NCBI RefSeq assembly: GCF_900215205.1 | Contig: NZ_OBDY01000008.1 | Location: forward strand, 186,001-250,000 | Origin: Paractinoplanes atraurantiacus | GTDB taxonomy: Bacteria; Actinomycetota; Actinomycetes; Mycobacteriales; Micromonosporaceae | Length of the DNA: 64,000 nt | Reading direction: 5' to 3' | In this document: in pieces, positions 41,551 to 50,551 of the stretch | Layout of the letters: each line of letters begins with the position of its first letter | Position numbering within the stretch: the stretch's first letter is position 1 | Notes under the pieces: generated by a model | What the model was told of the DNA's origin: nothing | Databases searched by the model: none | The model's input: the letters and a program-made list of their open reading frames with translations, nothing else | Made by a program: the position numbers and the translations under genes

Positions 41551-44274
41551 GTGCCCGCGCAAACACCCGTCCTCGTCGGGCGCGACGCTGAGCTGACCCA
41601 CTTCGGTGAGCTGCTCGACGCGGTCGGCCCCGGCGGTCAGGCCGTCGTGGTCGAGGGCGAGGCCGGCATCGGCAAGAGCACCCTGATCGACGCGGTGGCC
41701 GCGATCGCCGCCGAGCGGGGCTTTCGCGAGCTCCGCTGCACCGGCGTGGCCAGCGAGACCACCTCCGGCTTCGCCGGCCTGCACGAGCTGTTCCACCCGG
41801 TGCTCGACCTGCTGCCCACCCTGCCCGGACGGCAGCGGCAGGCCCTGGAGGTCGCGCTCGGCCGGGCCGACGGGCCGGCGCCGAGCCGCCTGATGACCGG
41901 CCTGGCGTCGCTCGGCCTGCTCGAGGAGTACGCGTCGGAGCAGCGCACACTCGTCGTGGTCGAGGACGCGCAATGGCTCGACGCCTCCACCGCGCAGACC
42001 CTCGCCTTCGCGGCGCGGCGGCTGTCGCAGGCCCCGGTCCTGATGGTCGTGACGATGCGCAGCACCTCCGAGCTGTTCGGGTCGCTGCCGCAGCTCCCGC
42101 TCGGCCCGCTCAGCGAGGAAGCCTCCGAGCAGCTGCTGGCCGGCCTCGACGCCGCCACCCGCAAACGGATCCTGACCGAGGCCGTCGGCAACCCGCTGGC
42201 CCTCACCGAGCTGCCCCGGGCGCTGACCCCGGGCCGGGCCGGCGACCAGTGGCTGCCGATGACCCGCCGGCTCGAGCAGGCCTTCCTCGACGGCGCCGCC
42301 GGCCTGCCCGAGCGCAGCCGGCAGATGCTGCTGCTCATCGCGGCGGCGCCCGAGTCGTCGCTGCGGCAGCTGATGGCGGCCGCGGCCGGCGCCGGGCTGA
42401 GCCTTGACGACTTCGCCCCGATCGAGCGGGCCGGCCTGGCCGCCGTCGCCGGCGACCGGATCGTGCCGCGCCATCCGCTCGTGCGCTCGGCCGTCTACAA
42501 CGCCGCGCCGTTCGCCGAGCGGACCGCCGCCCACCGCCTGCTGGCCGGCGCCGCCACCGACCCCGACCGGGCCGCCTGGCACGCCGCGGCGGCGACACCC
42601 GACTTCGACGACGAGGTGGCGGCCGCGCTGGAGGAGACCGCCGACCGGGCCCGCGACCGCAGCGCGCAGATCGAGGCGGTGGCCGCGCTGCGCCGGGCGG
42701 CCGCGCTCTCGTCCTCGGTCGCCGACCGGGCGCGCCGGCTGGCGGCCGCGGCCGAGGTGGCCCGGCAGGCGGGCGAGGTGGCCGACAGCACCCTGCTGGT
42801 GCGCGAGGCCTGGCCGCTGGCCACCGACCCCGACGTGCTCGCCCATCTCACGCTCACCGAGGTCGCCCTCGGCGCCAGCGCGGCCGTGCCCGGCCACAGC
42901 ACCGGCGAGCTGCTCGACCTGGTCGCCCGCCTGGCCGGGCCGGCCGGGGAGGCCAACCGGATGCAGCGCCTGCGCGTGCTGACCACGGCGGCCACGGCCA
43001 ACGCCATCCAGGGGCTGCCGGACGACCTGCGCGCCCGCCTCGACGCCGCGATCGTCGCCGCGGCCGGCGACCTGCGGAGCCCGCACGTGCTGGTCGGCCG
43101 GGTGCTGCTCGACCCGGTGACGCACGCGGCCGAGGCCCGCGAGCAGATGCCCGCGCTGCGGCGGGCCGTCCGTGCCTATCTGGCCGAGGACGCCCCGCCG
43201 AGCCGCTCGCAGATCATCATCGGCGTCGGGCTGATGGCCCAGGCCGTGCACGACCTGCCGGCCGCGCTGGAGTGGTGGAGCCTGGGCGTCGACCACTTCC
43301 ACCGGGCCGGTGCACCCGGCGACGAGGCGTGGACGATGCGGGAGCGGGCGCTGATCCGGGTCGGGCTCGGCCAGCTGCGCGAGGGCCTGGCCGACGCCGA
43401 GATGGCCCTGCGGCTCGGCTCCGACCTCGGATTGCGGGTCACCGCGGCCGATGCGGCGATCGTCGCCGCCCGGGTACACGCGTGGCAGGGCGACAACGCG
43501 CGGGCGCTGGCCGCGATCGCGCTGGGGCAAGGGCTGGACCTCACGTTCCTGCGGGCCCGGGCGGGCTGGTCGGCCGGGCTGATCGCCCTCAACGAGCACC
43601 GGTATGAGGACGCCTGGGCCGCCCTGGAGGGCGCGCAGGCCATCGGCACCACCGGGCTGTGGTCGCTCGGCGACCTGACCGAGGCCGCCGTCCGCACCGG
43701 GCGCGAGTCCCTGGTGGAGCCGCTGCTCGAGCGCGCGGGGGCGTTCCCCGGCCCGTACATCAAGAATCTGGTCCGTCGCGGCCTCGCCCAGATCTCACCG
43801 GGACCCGAGGCGGAGGAGCATTACGAGGCGGCGCTGGACGCCGAGGACAACCCGGCCGTGCTGGAGATCGCGAGGACCCGTCTGGCGTACGGCGAATGGT
43901 TGCGCCGCCGCCGGCGCATCGTCGACGCCCGGGAACAGCTGAGCGCGGCCCTTCGGGCGTTCGAGGCGGCCGGCGCCCTCCCATGGACGGAACGCGCCGC
44001 GACCGAGCTGCGCGCGGCCGGGGTCGCGCCCGTCGCGTCACGCTCGGCCCGCAACCTGCTCGGCCAGCTGACGGCGCAGGAGCGGCGCATCGTCGAGCTG
44101 GCCGCGGACGGGCTGACCAACAAGGAGATCGCCGACCAGCTCTATCTGTCGCACCGCACGATCGGCACCCACCTGTACAAGGTCTTCCCGAAGCTGGGCA
44201 TCAGCAACCGCAACCAGCTCAGAAGCGCACTGTCCAGTTCTCCCGCTCGTACAGAGGCGCCAGGCCGCTTCTGA
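41551..44274 (+). CDS. LAL-type LuxR regulator
   Basis: 907 residues from GTG 41551. LVGRDAELTHF, Walker A GEAGIGKS (36-43), Walker B VVVEDAQWLD, a TPR-like middle, and a C-terminal helix-turn-helix (LTNKEIADQLYLSHRTIGTH). The frame is open far upstream on this strand, but that part is the antisense of the CNBD/reductase gene and lacks family similarity. The stretch RHPLVRSAVYNAA with RAAWHAAAATP closely parallels the LAL proteins at 25261 and 36533. The last 56 bp overlap the convergent GNAT gene. Confidence 0.92.
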   Translation: MPAQTPVLVGRDAELTHFGELLDAVGPGGQAVVVEGEAGIGKSTLIDAVAAIAAERGFRELRCTGVASETTSGFAGLHELFHPVLDLLPTLPGRQRQALEVALGRADGPAPSRLMTGLASLGLLEEYASEQRTLVVVEDAQWLDASTAQTLAFAARRLSQAPVLMVVTMRSTSELFGSLPQLPLGPLSEEASEQLLAGLDAATRKRILTEAVGNPLALTELPRALTPGRAGDQWLPMTRRLEQAFLDGAAGLPERSRQMLLLIAAAPESSLRQLMAAAAGAGLSLDDFAPIERAGLAAVAGDRIVPRHPLVRSAVYNAAPFAERTAAHRLLAGAATDPDRAAWHAAAATPDFDDEVAAALEETADRARDRSAQIEAVAALRRAAALSSSVADRARRLAAAAEVARQAGEVADSTLLVREAWPLATDPDVLAHLTLTEVALGASAAVPGHSTGELLDLVARLAGPAGEANRMQRLRVLTTAATANAIQGLPDDLRARLDAAIVAAAGDLRSPHVLVGRVLLDPVTHAAEAREQMPALRRAVRAYLAEDAPPSRSQIIIGVGLMAQAVHDLPAALEWWSLGVDHFHRAGAPGDEAWTMRERALIRVGLGQLREGLADAEMALRLGSDLGLRVTAADAAIVAARVHAWQGDNARALAAIALGQGLDLTFLRARAGWSAGLIALNEHRYEDAWAALEGAQAIGTTGLWSLGDLTEAAVRTGRESLVEPLLERAGAFPGPYIKNLVRRGLAQISPGPEAEEHYEAALDAEDNPAVLEIARTRLAYGEWLRRRRRIVDAREQLSAALRAFEAAGALPWTERAATELRAAGVAPVASRSARNLLGQLTAQERRIVELAADGLTNKEIADQLYLSHRTIGTHLYKVFPKLGISNRNQLRSALSSSPARTEAPGRF

Positions 44275-45007
44275 CCATGTTGGACAGTGACTGGTTGCCC
44301 TCGCCCTTCCACGTCTCGGCGAACAGCCGCCGGCACCCGGCCCCGGCCGCCGCCCGGGCCCGCGCCGCGATCAGCGCCGACTGCGCGCCCCGGCCGCGGT
44401 GGGACGGCTTGGTGGCGGCCGCGTTCAGGTCGGCGGCATCGCCGTTGAGGTAGACGTTCGCGCCGGCAACCACCTCGTCGCCGTCCCAGGCGGCGAACGG
44501 CCGCCAGTGCGCCCGGCCGGCCGTGGAGGCGAGCATCGCGGTGAGGTCGCCGGTGGGCATGCCGAACGTGTCCAGCACGGCATCGGCCCACGCCCCGGCG
44601 GTTTCCGGTGTCACAGCGGCGATCCGCAGATCGGACGGCGCGGCGGCGACCTGGGCCGGGTCACCGCCCAGCTTGACCCAGGTGCTGGTCCGCTCCAGAC
44701 CCCGCCCGGCGAAGCCGTCCGGCAGCACGGACGGGACCAGCTGGATGACCGCCTGCCGCACGCCGTGGGTGCGGTAGAAGTCGAGAACCTCGTCGAGGAC
44801 GGCCAGAGTGAACGGCTCGGTCACGCCGAAACCGAGCGCCTTGCTCCAGTACGACACCGGGTCGTTCGGCATCGCGAGGGCGACACCGCCGCCGATCCGC
44901 GCCGCGGCCACGCCGAGCCGTTCCCGCGCCGGGGCGGGCATCCGGGTCTCGTAGTCGTGCATCAGCTCGGCCTCGGTCAGCTCGGCCTGCTCGTCCACTC
45001 CCGTCAT
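44219..45007 (-). CDS. GNAT-family N-acetyltransferase
   Basis: 262 residues. The C-terminal half has the acetyl-CoA-binding motif (AATKPSHRGRGAQSALIAAR) and the typical GNAT ending (NMVRSGLAPLYERENW). The N-terminal half (~1-130) looks like a second, degenerate GNAT-like domain. It would acetylate an amine; the substrate is unknown. The ATG overlaps the stop of the upstream MDR gene by 4 nt, so the two are one operon. The 3' end overlaps the convergent LAL gene. Confidence 0.85.
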   Translation of the reverse strand: MTGVDEQAELTEAELMHDYETRMPAPARERLGVAAARIGGGVALAMPNDPVSYWSKALGFGVTEPFTLAVLDEVLDFYRTHGVRQAVIQLVPSVLPDGFAGRGLERTSTWVKLGGDPAQVAAAPSDLRIAAVTPETAGAWADAVLDTFGMPTGDLTAMLASTAGRAHWRPFAAWDGDEVVAGANVYLNGDAADLNAAATKPSHRGRGAQSALIAARARAAAGAGCRRLFAETWKGEGNQSLSNMVRSGLAPLYERENWTVRF

Positions 45008-45972
45008 CTGCGGAAGACCACCTTTCCCGTACGGTCCGGAGCGTTCGCGTGCGCGAGAGCGCGCTCGAAGTCGCCGAGTCCATACTGCGCGGCGATCTCT
45101 GTCCGCAGGACCCCGTCCGCGATGAGCCCGGTCACCTCCGCGTAGACGCGCTCGATCTCCGCCCGCGGCGCGGTGGCGATCCAGTTGTTGAGCCAGAAGC
45201 CGTGCACGTTCAAGCTCTTGAAGAGCAGGTGCACCCGGTCGATGACGAGCTGCTGCCCGCTGAGCGCGGCGAAGTTGACGATGTGCGCGTTCGGCGCCAG
45301 CACCGCGGCGAGGGTGCCGGCGACCGGGCCGCTGACACCGTCGAGCAGCAGCGACGGCCGGTCCCCGCGCAGCACGTCACGGACCTGAGCGGTCAGGGTC
45401 TCGTCGCTGACCACGACGGCGTCGCCGCCCGGCACCTCGACACCGGCCCGCCGCACCACGTTGAGGGTGCGCAGCCCCCGGTGCCGGGCCAGGGCGACCA
45501 CGAAGGCGCCGAGCGCCGAGTTTGCCGCGGTCTGCATCACCCAGTCGCCCGGCTTCAGCGCGTCGCCGTAGCCGAGCAGCAGATAGGCGGTCGCGGCGTT
45601 GATGCCGGCGGTGGCGAGCTGGACCGGGTCGGCGTTCGGGTCGGCGCGCACGACGAAACGCTCCGGCACCACGGCCTCCTCCTGCCAGGTGCCAGGCTGC
45701 GGGTTCGGCAGAACGAGAACCAGGTCGCCGGCGGTGACGGCGGTGACACCGGCGCCGACCTCGGTGACCAGTCCGACACCCTCGGCACCGAGGGGCGAGG
45801 GCAGCATCGGCCGTACGGCGTAGCGGCCACTGAGGGTCAGAAAGTCGGACGGGTTGACCGGGGCGGCCTCGATCGCAACCCGAACCTGCCCCGCCCCGAC
45901 CGGCGCGGGGTCCACGTCGAGGAGTCTCAGGGTCTCGGGCTTACCGAACTCGTACAGCTGAAGCGATTTCAT
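45004..45972 (-). CDS. MDR-superfamily oxidoreductase (enoyl reductase/quinone reductase type)
   Basis: 322 residues. MKSLQLYEFGKPETLRLL, APVNPSDFLTLSGRY and PLGAEGVGLVTEVGAGVTAV are the MDR GroES-like part. WVMQTAANSALGAFVVALAR replaces the usual glycine-rich nucleotide loop in the form seen in MECR-like 2-enoyl reductases. It probably reduces enoyl thioesters or enones with NADPH. ATG 45972 is chosen; the longer frame to 46380 is unsupported. It is the first gene of an operon with the GNAT gene. Confidence 0.85.
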   Translation of the reverse strand: MKSLQLYEFGKPETLRLLDVDPAPVGAGQVRVAIEAAPVNPSDFLTLSGRYAVRPMLPSPLGAEGVGLVTEVGAGVTAVTAGDLVLVLPNPQPGTWQEEAVVPERFVVRADPNADPVQLATAGINAATAYLLLGYGDALKPGDWVMQTAANSALGAFVVALARHRGLRTLNVVRRAGVEVPGGDAVVVSDETLTAQVRDVLRGDRPSLLLDGVSGPVAGTLAAVLAPNAHIVNFAALSGQQLVIDRVHLLFKSLNVHGFWLNNWIATAPRAEIERVYAEVTGLIADGVLRTEIAAQYGLGDFERALAHANAPDRTGKVVFRR

Positions 45973-46126
45973 GTGGGGCGACGCTAGGCGGCGGCGGGCC
46001 CGGCGGCGCCTCACCGAAACGCATCCTGCCCGCGCGGGCAAACGACGTTTCCCGTGCCGATACGGCCGCCCGGCCCGCCGCGGAAGCCACCAAGACGCCG
46101 GCTGTCCGGTCGACGTACAGCAGGCG

Positions 46127-47029
46127 CTACCCGGCGTAGGGATCCCAGTGAGCGGCATACCGCAGCAGAGAATGTGCCAGGTCCGCGTGGGCGGTCGCCC
46201 AGCGCGTGTCGAAGAGGAACCACTGGTCGAATCCCACGAAATCATCGATGTAGCGGGCGACCTGCGCGATGTGCGGACCGACTTCGACCAGCGAGCGCGG
46301 ATGCCTCGCGTACGTGTGAAGGGCGCCGCCAAGGCTCTCTGCGCTGGAGGTGATGAGTTGCCGCAGGAGGCGGAGGTCATGGGGCCAGCGGAGTGCTTCC
46401 TGGTCGTCGGCTTTGTGCAGGACGGCGGCCAGATCAGGGAGGGTCAGGCCGGGGATGGTGACGGCTCCGCGAAGGTCGAGATTCCGGTCGATGTCCGGCG
46501 ACTCCCAGCACAGGCGGACCGAGAAGACCGCCTCAGGTCCGGGCCGGACCAGCCGGGCAGTGCGGACGGGAACGCTGAGGCCGAAGTGGGCGGCCGACGG
46601 GCTGCTGTCTTTCGGAAGTGGCCACTTGTCGTTCAGCAGAAACGCGAGCCTGTCAGGCGACGCGGCGGCGGTCTCGTCGTCGACGAAGTAGTAGGCCAGG
46701 TCGACTTCGTCGTCATCCGTGCGCACCCGCAAAGCGTGTCGGCCCAGCCGGATGTAGTCGCTTTTGTCGTCGGCCTCCACGTACAAGTGCTCGTGCAGGA
46801 GCGTGCGCAGCTGGTCCGTGGTCTCCGGTGGCGGCAGCCCTCGTTTCCTGGCCTTGTCGAAAATCGAGTCCAAGCCGTAGACGTCGCCGCCCAACTCGGT
46901 TTCGATCCACTCGTCCGGGTCGTCCTTCCCCCAGCCGCGACGGAACCAGTCCAGCACCGTCGCGTCGGGGAGGGCAACCACCCGCTTGCCGAACGGCGAT
47001 TCCTCTCGCCACCTGCACACGAAGTACAC
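46127..47029 (-). CDS. Hypothetical protein
   Basis: 300 residues from GTG 47029, no signal peptide or membrane helix. It is rich in Trp, Asp and Arg (VLDWFRRGWGKDDPDEWIET near the start; FDQWFLFDTRWATAHADLAH at the end). The middle has YIRLGRHALRVRTDDDEVDL and a leucine-rich stretch. I do not recognise a family. Composition and codon use look genuine. It stands alone between the MDR operon and a broken methyltransferase gene; the 154 nt after its stop hold nothing obvious. Confidence 0.6.
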   Translation of the reverse strand: MYFVCRWREESPFGKRVVALPDATVLDWFRRGWGKDDPDEWIETELGGDVYGLDSIFDKARKRGLPPPETTDQLRTLLHEHLYVEADDKSDYIRLGRHALRVRTDDDEVDLAYYFVDDETAAASPDRLAFLLNDKWPLPKDSSPSAAHFGLSVPVRTARLVRPGPEAVFSVRLCWESPDIDRNLDLRGAVTIPGLTLPDLAAVLHKADDQEALRWPHDLRLLRQLITSSAESLGGALHTYARHPRSLVEVGPHIAQVARYIDDFVGFDQWFLFDTRWATAHADLAHSLLRYAAHWDPYAG

Positions 47030-47054
47030 GGCGAGACTGTAACGCCGAGCAGGT

Positions 47055-47582
47055 TCACGATGTCTTGTGCGCGATCGCGAGCCGGGTCCGGAACTGCTTG
47101 GTGATTGCTCCGCCGTAAACCTCGTCGATCAGGTGAGCGATGCACGCGAACAGGCCGTTGCGTGCCCGCGGCGCCATGGCGCGATTGCCGGAGTACGTCG
47201 TGAGCAGGTTCAGATACTCGGGGGCCGTGTAGGTCTGCTGCCACCCGTAGCGCCGGAATTCGACTGGCCCGAATCGTGCCGATCGGTCGAACTCCGCCGC
47301 CTCCTCGGGGGTCTCGTCATCGGTGGTCAGGCGCACGCCGGGTGGTGGTGTGGGGTCGAAACGTTCGCAGCATCGTTGGGCGTCGGCGAAGAAGGCGTTT
47401 GTGCCGCCGGCGATGTGGTGGGTCGAGACGATGCCGAGGGATCCGCCGGGCGATGGCGGCCATGCCGGGGCTGAGGTCCATCGCGACGACATGGCATCGC
47501 AGTCGTGCCAGGGGCAGGGTCGCTTGCCCGGTGCCGCACCCGATCTCGAATACCCGAGCGTGCGGACCGTGTCGGTCATAAC
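47055..47582 (-). pseudogene. Class I SAM methyltransferase, truncated and internally deleted
   Basis: One frame encodes SAM motif I (ARVFEIGCGTGQATLPLA, then VVAMDLSPGMAAIARR, about 47445-47582). Another frame then carries the C-terminal part (GSLGIVSTHHIAGGTNAFFA, EFDRSARFGPVEFRRYGW, LLTTYSGNRAM, to the stop at 47055). The ~50 residues between, which hold motifs II and III, are missing. The N-terminus is also incomplete. A deletion that shifted the frame explains this; the gene cannot make an active enzyme. Confidence 0.7.
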
Positions 47583-47602
47583 TCCCGCAGCGATCGCTAG
47601 AT

Positions 47603-48058
47603 CTAGCCGGCGTTCGGGGTTGTCGAGGCTCGGGTGTTGGCCCAGAAAGCCAGTTCGCCGCCGGGGAGGCAGACGATCAGGGGGCCGTCGGGGTTGGTGA
47701 ACGCCCAGGACTCCAGCTCCGGGTCGGGGGTTACTCGCAGCTCGTAGCCGGCGCCGAAAGTTATCGTCAGTTCGCCGTCGTCGGCTGTCTGGGCTGTGCT
47801 CACCACGTCGCCCAGCAAGGAGGCCAAGGCGTCGGAACTGTCGTCGCCCGGCAGGAGCCGGGTGTAGGCGTCGGGGGTGGTCAGGTGGGCTGCTGTCTCG
47901 ATGAGGATCTGGCTTCCTCGGGAGAAGCTGAGGACCAGGGCGTCGCCCAGGCGGACATACTCCAGGTGCTGTCCTACCAGGGGGGATAGCGGCGACATGC
48001 GTACCTCGATCGGGGGCTCGACGGGACCTTCGAGCTGGACCGTAGCCGCCGCTTTCAT
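47603..48058 (-). CDS. DUF6188-like small protein
   Basis: 151 residues. A central HLTTPDAYTRLLPGDD and the C-terminal ELRVTPDPELESWAFTNPDG then VCLPGGELAFW match what I recall of DUF6188-type actinobacterial proteins of unknown role. No signal peptide. It starts 9 nt after the stop of a small membrane protein gene in the same direction, so they form an operon. No clear Shine-Dalgarno. Function unknown. Confidence 0.65.
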   Translation of the reverse strand: MKAAATVQLEGPVEPPIEVRMSPLSPLVGQHLEYVRLGDALVLSFSRGSQILIETAAHLTTPDAYTRLLPGDDSSDALASLLGDVVSTAQTADDGELTITFGAGYELRVTPDPELESWAFTNPDGPLIVCLPGGELAFWANTRASTTPNAG

Positions 48059-48067
48059 AACGGGGCC

Positions 48068-48409
48068 TTAAAACCTGTGACGCAACATCGGGACGAGCAT
48101 GGCCGGGAACATCAGGAGGTGACCGGCCAGCATGAGGGTGTCGCCGGAGATCAGATTCAGGCCGTACGGGATGAGCAGCACCAGGAACGGCGCGGCCATC
48201 GCCGCGCACATCTCGGCGATGTGGGGCCACGAGTGTTTTCGGACGAGCATCCAGGCGCCCATGCCGACTGACATGTTCACGGTCATCGCCATCGCCTCGG
48301 CGGCGGGGTACGCCTCGAGGGAGGGCCACAGCGGAGCCAAGGCGACCATGCCCACGAACATGGCGACGACCATCTCGGCGTAGTGGAGAGCGAAGCGTGT
48401 TTTCGTCAT
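48068..48409 (-). CDS. Small four-helix membrane protein
   Basis: 113 residues with four predicted membrane segments (VVAMFVGMVALAPLW, AMAMTVNMSVGMGAW, AAMAAPFLVLLIPYG, LAGHLLMFPAMLVPML). It is unusually rich in Met, and His occurs at helix ends, which could bind metal or haem, but no family can be named. First gene of an operon with the DUF6188-like gene. Confidence 0.65.
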   Translation of the reverse strand: MTKTRFALHYAEMVVAMFVGMVALAPLWPSLEAYPAAEAMAMTVNMSVGMGAWMLVRKHSWPHIAEMCAAMAAPFLVLLIPYGLNLISGDTLMLAGHLLMFPAMLVPMLRHRF

Positions 48410-48482
48410 GCACCGATCGTCAGGGCGGCCGGGTCATGATCTCAGGTGCCGAAGGTCATGGCCGGGGTCACGAAGAACGAGG

Positions 48483-49118
48483 TCATGCGATCAGGCCCAG
48501 GTCGCGGGCGCGCAACGCGGCCTGGGTGCGGTCGCGGACGCCCAGCTTGCCCAGCACGTTGGTGACGTGGTTCTTCACCGTGCCCTCGGCCAGGAACAGC
48601 GCGGCGGCTATCTCGCGGTTGCTGCGGCCCTTGGCGAGCAGGCGCAGCACCTCGGTCTCGCGGTCGGACAAGGGGTCGATGAGGGGCTGTGGTGAGGGCA
48701 GCTGGGCGAAGCGGGCCACCACCTTGGCCGCCACCGACGGCTGCAGGACCGATTCGCCGCGGTGGGCGGCCCGTACGGCCTCGATCAGGCGCTCCGACGA
48801 CACGTCCTTCAGCAGGTAGCCGACCGCGCCGGCGCGCAACGCGGCGAAGACGTCGGCGTCGTCGTCGAATGTGGTCAGGGCGATGACCTGGGTGCCCGGG
48901 TGGGCGGTGCGGATGCGGCGGGTGGCCTCGATGCCGTCGAGCACGGGCATGCGCAGGTCCATCAGCACCACGTCGGGGCGTACGGCGGCGACCTGGGCCA
49001 CGGCCTCGTCGCCGTTGCCGGCCTCGCCGGCCACCTCCAGGTCGTCGACGACGCCGAGGAGGACGGACAGGGCCTCGCGGAACAGGGCCTGGTCGTCGAC
49101 GATCAGCACGCGGGTCAT
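48483..49118 (-). CDS. NarL/FixJ-family response regulator
   Basis: 211 residues. Receiver domain with Asp8-Asp9, phospho-acceptor Asp54 (DVVLMDLRMP) and Lys in YLLKDVSSE; C-terminal LuxR helix-turn-helix (LSDRETEVLRLLAKGRSNRE, EGTVKNHVTNVLGKLGV). All receiver residues are intact. It overlaps the upstream histidine-kinase gene by 4 nt and is its partner. The target genes are unknown; the membrane-protein/DUF6188 genes lie just downstream. Confidence 0.95.
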   Translation of the reverse strand: MTRVLIVDDQALFREALSVLLGVVDDLEVAGEAGNGDEAVAQVAAVRPDVVLMDLRMPVLDGIEATRRIRTAHPGTQVIALTTFDDDADVFAALRAGAVGYLLKDVSSERLIEAVRAAHRGESVLQPSVAAKVVARFAQLPSPQPLIDPLSDRETEVLRLLAKGRSNREIAAALFLAEGTVKNHVTNVLGKLGVRDRTQAALRARDLGLIA

Positions 49119-50152
49119 CCGGGCACCTCCATCCGCAGGGTGGCGCCGGCGCCGGGGGCCGACTCCAGGGTCAGGCGGCCGCCCAGCCGGGCCGCCCGTT
49201 CGCGCAGGCCGAGCAGGCCGAAGCCGCCCGTGTCCCCGCCGGCGACGCCGGTGCCGTTGTCGCGCACCTCCAGGCGTACACAATCAGGGTCTGAGAAATC
49301 GAGGAACAGCTCGGCCCTGGTCGCGTGGGCGTGCTTGTGGACGTTGGTGAGGCCCTCCTGCGCCGCGCGGAACAGGGACTCCTCGGCCTCCGCGGCGAGA
49401 GGGCGCGCCCGGCCGACGATGGTGGTCTCGTCCGTCAGCCGCTTCAGTGCCTCGGGCAGGGGCACGGGCGAACGCAGCGCCCCGACCGACCTTCGCACCT
49501 CCCGCAGCGCCTCCTCGGCCTGGTCCTGCGCCTTGCCCAGCATCTCGTCGGCCTTCGCCGGCTGCGACAGGACCGCGCGGGCCGCCTTGATCTGCATCTG
49601 GACGACGGTCAGCGAGTGGCCGAGCCCGTCGTGGATGTCGCGCGCGATCCGGTTGCGCTCCTCGGAGGCGGCCAGCCGTTCCACCTCGCGCTGGGCCCGC
49701 GCGAGCGCCTGCCGCGCCTGCTGCTCGCGCATCAGCAGCTTGGTCAGGACGGCCGCGAACACCGCCGCCGCGAACAGCCCGAGCCCTTCGCGCACGCCCT
49801 CGGACAGGTCCATCCCGGCGTGGAACAGCGGCAGCAGCACGACCAGCACGACCACGGCGGCCAGCGGCACCGTCAGCGTCGCCTGGATGACCAGCACGAC
49901 CAGCATCAGCGTCGAGCCGACCGACGCCTCGGAGACCACGAAGACCGCGAAACCACAGAGGAACAGGCCGATGATGTACGCGTATGAGAGGCGCCGCCGG
50001 GCCTGGCGCGTGACCCACTCGTACCCCAGCGTGGCCAGCACCAGGAAGATCGCCCCGGGGACGAGCACCACCGGTTCCCGGCTCCCACCGGCCACATCGA
50101 CCAGCAGCGTCACGAACGCCGCGACGGTCAGCGCGGCCATGGCTGCTTTCAC
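49115..50152 (-). CDS. Two-component sensor histidine kinase (NarL-partner type)
   Basis: 345 residues. Membrane segments lie at ~5-22, 28-42, 58-74, 80-110 and 123-140. The HisKA_3 dimerisation domain holds His174 (ARDIHDGLGHSLTVVQMQIK), and the HATPase domain ends with VRDNGTGVAGG and GFGLLGLRERAARLGG. No large sensor domain is present, so it senses through its membrane part. It is the first gene of a kinase-regulator operon and is divergent from the ArsR gene. Confidence 0.93.
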   Translation of the reverse strand: MKAAMAALTVAAFVTLLVDVAGGSREPVVLVPGAIFLVLATLGYEWVTRQARRRLSYAYIIGLFLCGFAVFVVSEASVGSTLMLVVLVIQATLTVPLAAVVVLVVLLPLFHAGMDLSEGVREGLGLFAAAVFAAVLTKLLMREQQARQALARAQREVERLAASEERNRIARDIHDGLGHSLTVVQMQIKAARAVLSQPAKADEMLGKAQDQAEEALREVRRSVGALRSPVPLPEALKRLTDETTIVGRARPLAAEAEESLFRAAQEGLTNVHKHAHATRAELFLDFSDPDCVRLEVRDNGTGVAGGDTGGFGLLGLRERAARLGGRLTLESAPGAGATLRMEVPG

Positions 50153-50233
50153 GCCCCCACTGTCCGGCAGCCCTTACCGGAGGTCAATGTACCCTTGTGG
50201 TTACGTACCCAGCTGGTTACGCTCAAGCCCATC

Positions 50234-50551
50234 ATGGATGCGGTGTTGCAGGCGCTGGCCGACCCGAGCCGGCGCACGGTGCTCGAGATCCTCCGCCGTC
50301 ACCCGGCGACCGCCGGCGAGCTGGCGGCGGCCCTTCCGATCGCCCGTCCGGGGGTGTCCCGGCATCTGAGGGTGCTGCGGGAGGCCGGGCTGGTCGACGT
50401 CCGGCAGGACGCGCAACGCCGCATCTACGCCCTGCGGCCCGAGGCGCTGGCCGGCGTGGACCAGTGGCTGGAGCCGTACCGTGCGCTCTGGCAGAACCGG
50501 ATGGACGCCCTGCACACCGAGGTCGCCCGAGGAAAGAGGGAGCGGAAGTGA
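50234..50551 (+). CDS. ArsR-family regulator
   Basis: 105 residues, a single winged helix (MDAVLQALADPSRRTVLEIL, ARPGVSRHLRVLREAGLVD). The family includes many regulators paired with an AHSA1-domain protein, as here. ATG 50234 is chosen because the domain starts there. TACGCT at 50217-50222 is a fitting -10 box close to the start, and GGTTACG is repeated upstream (one copy within GGTTACGTACC), a possible operator. Its stop overlaps the next start (GTGA). Confidence 0.9.
   Translation: MDAVLQALADPSRRTVLEILRRHPATAGELAAALPIARPGVSRHLRVLREAGLVDVRQDAQRRIYALRPEALAGVDQWLEPYRALWQNRMDALHTEVARGKRERK

Noticed and set aside
41518..43599. Minus-strand open frame of 693 codons opposite a LAL gene
   Set aside because: Low-complexity Arg/Gly/His composition and full overlap with a well-supported gene.
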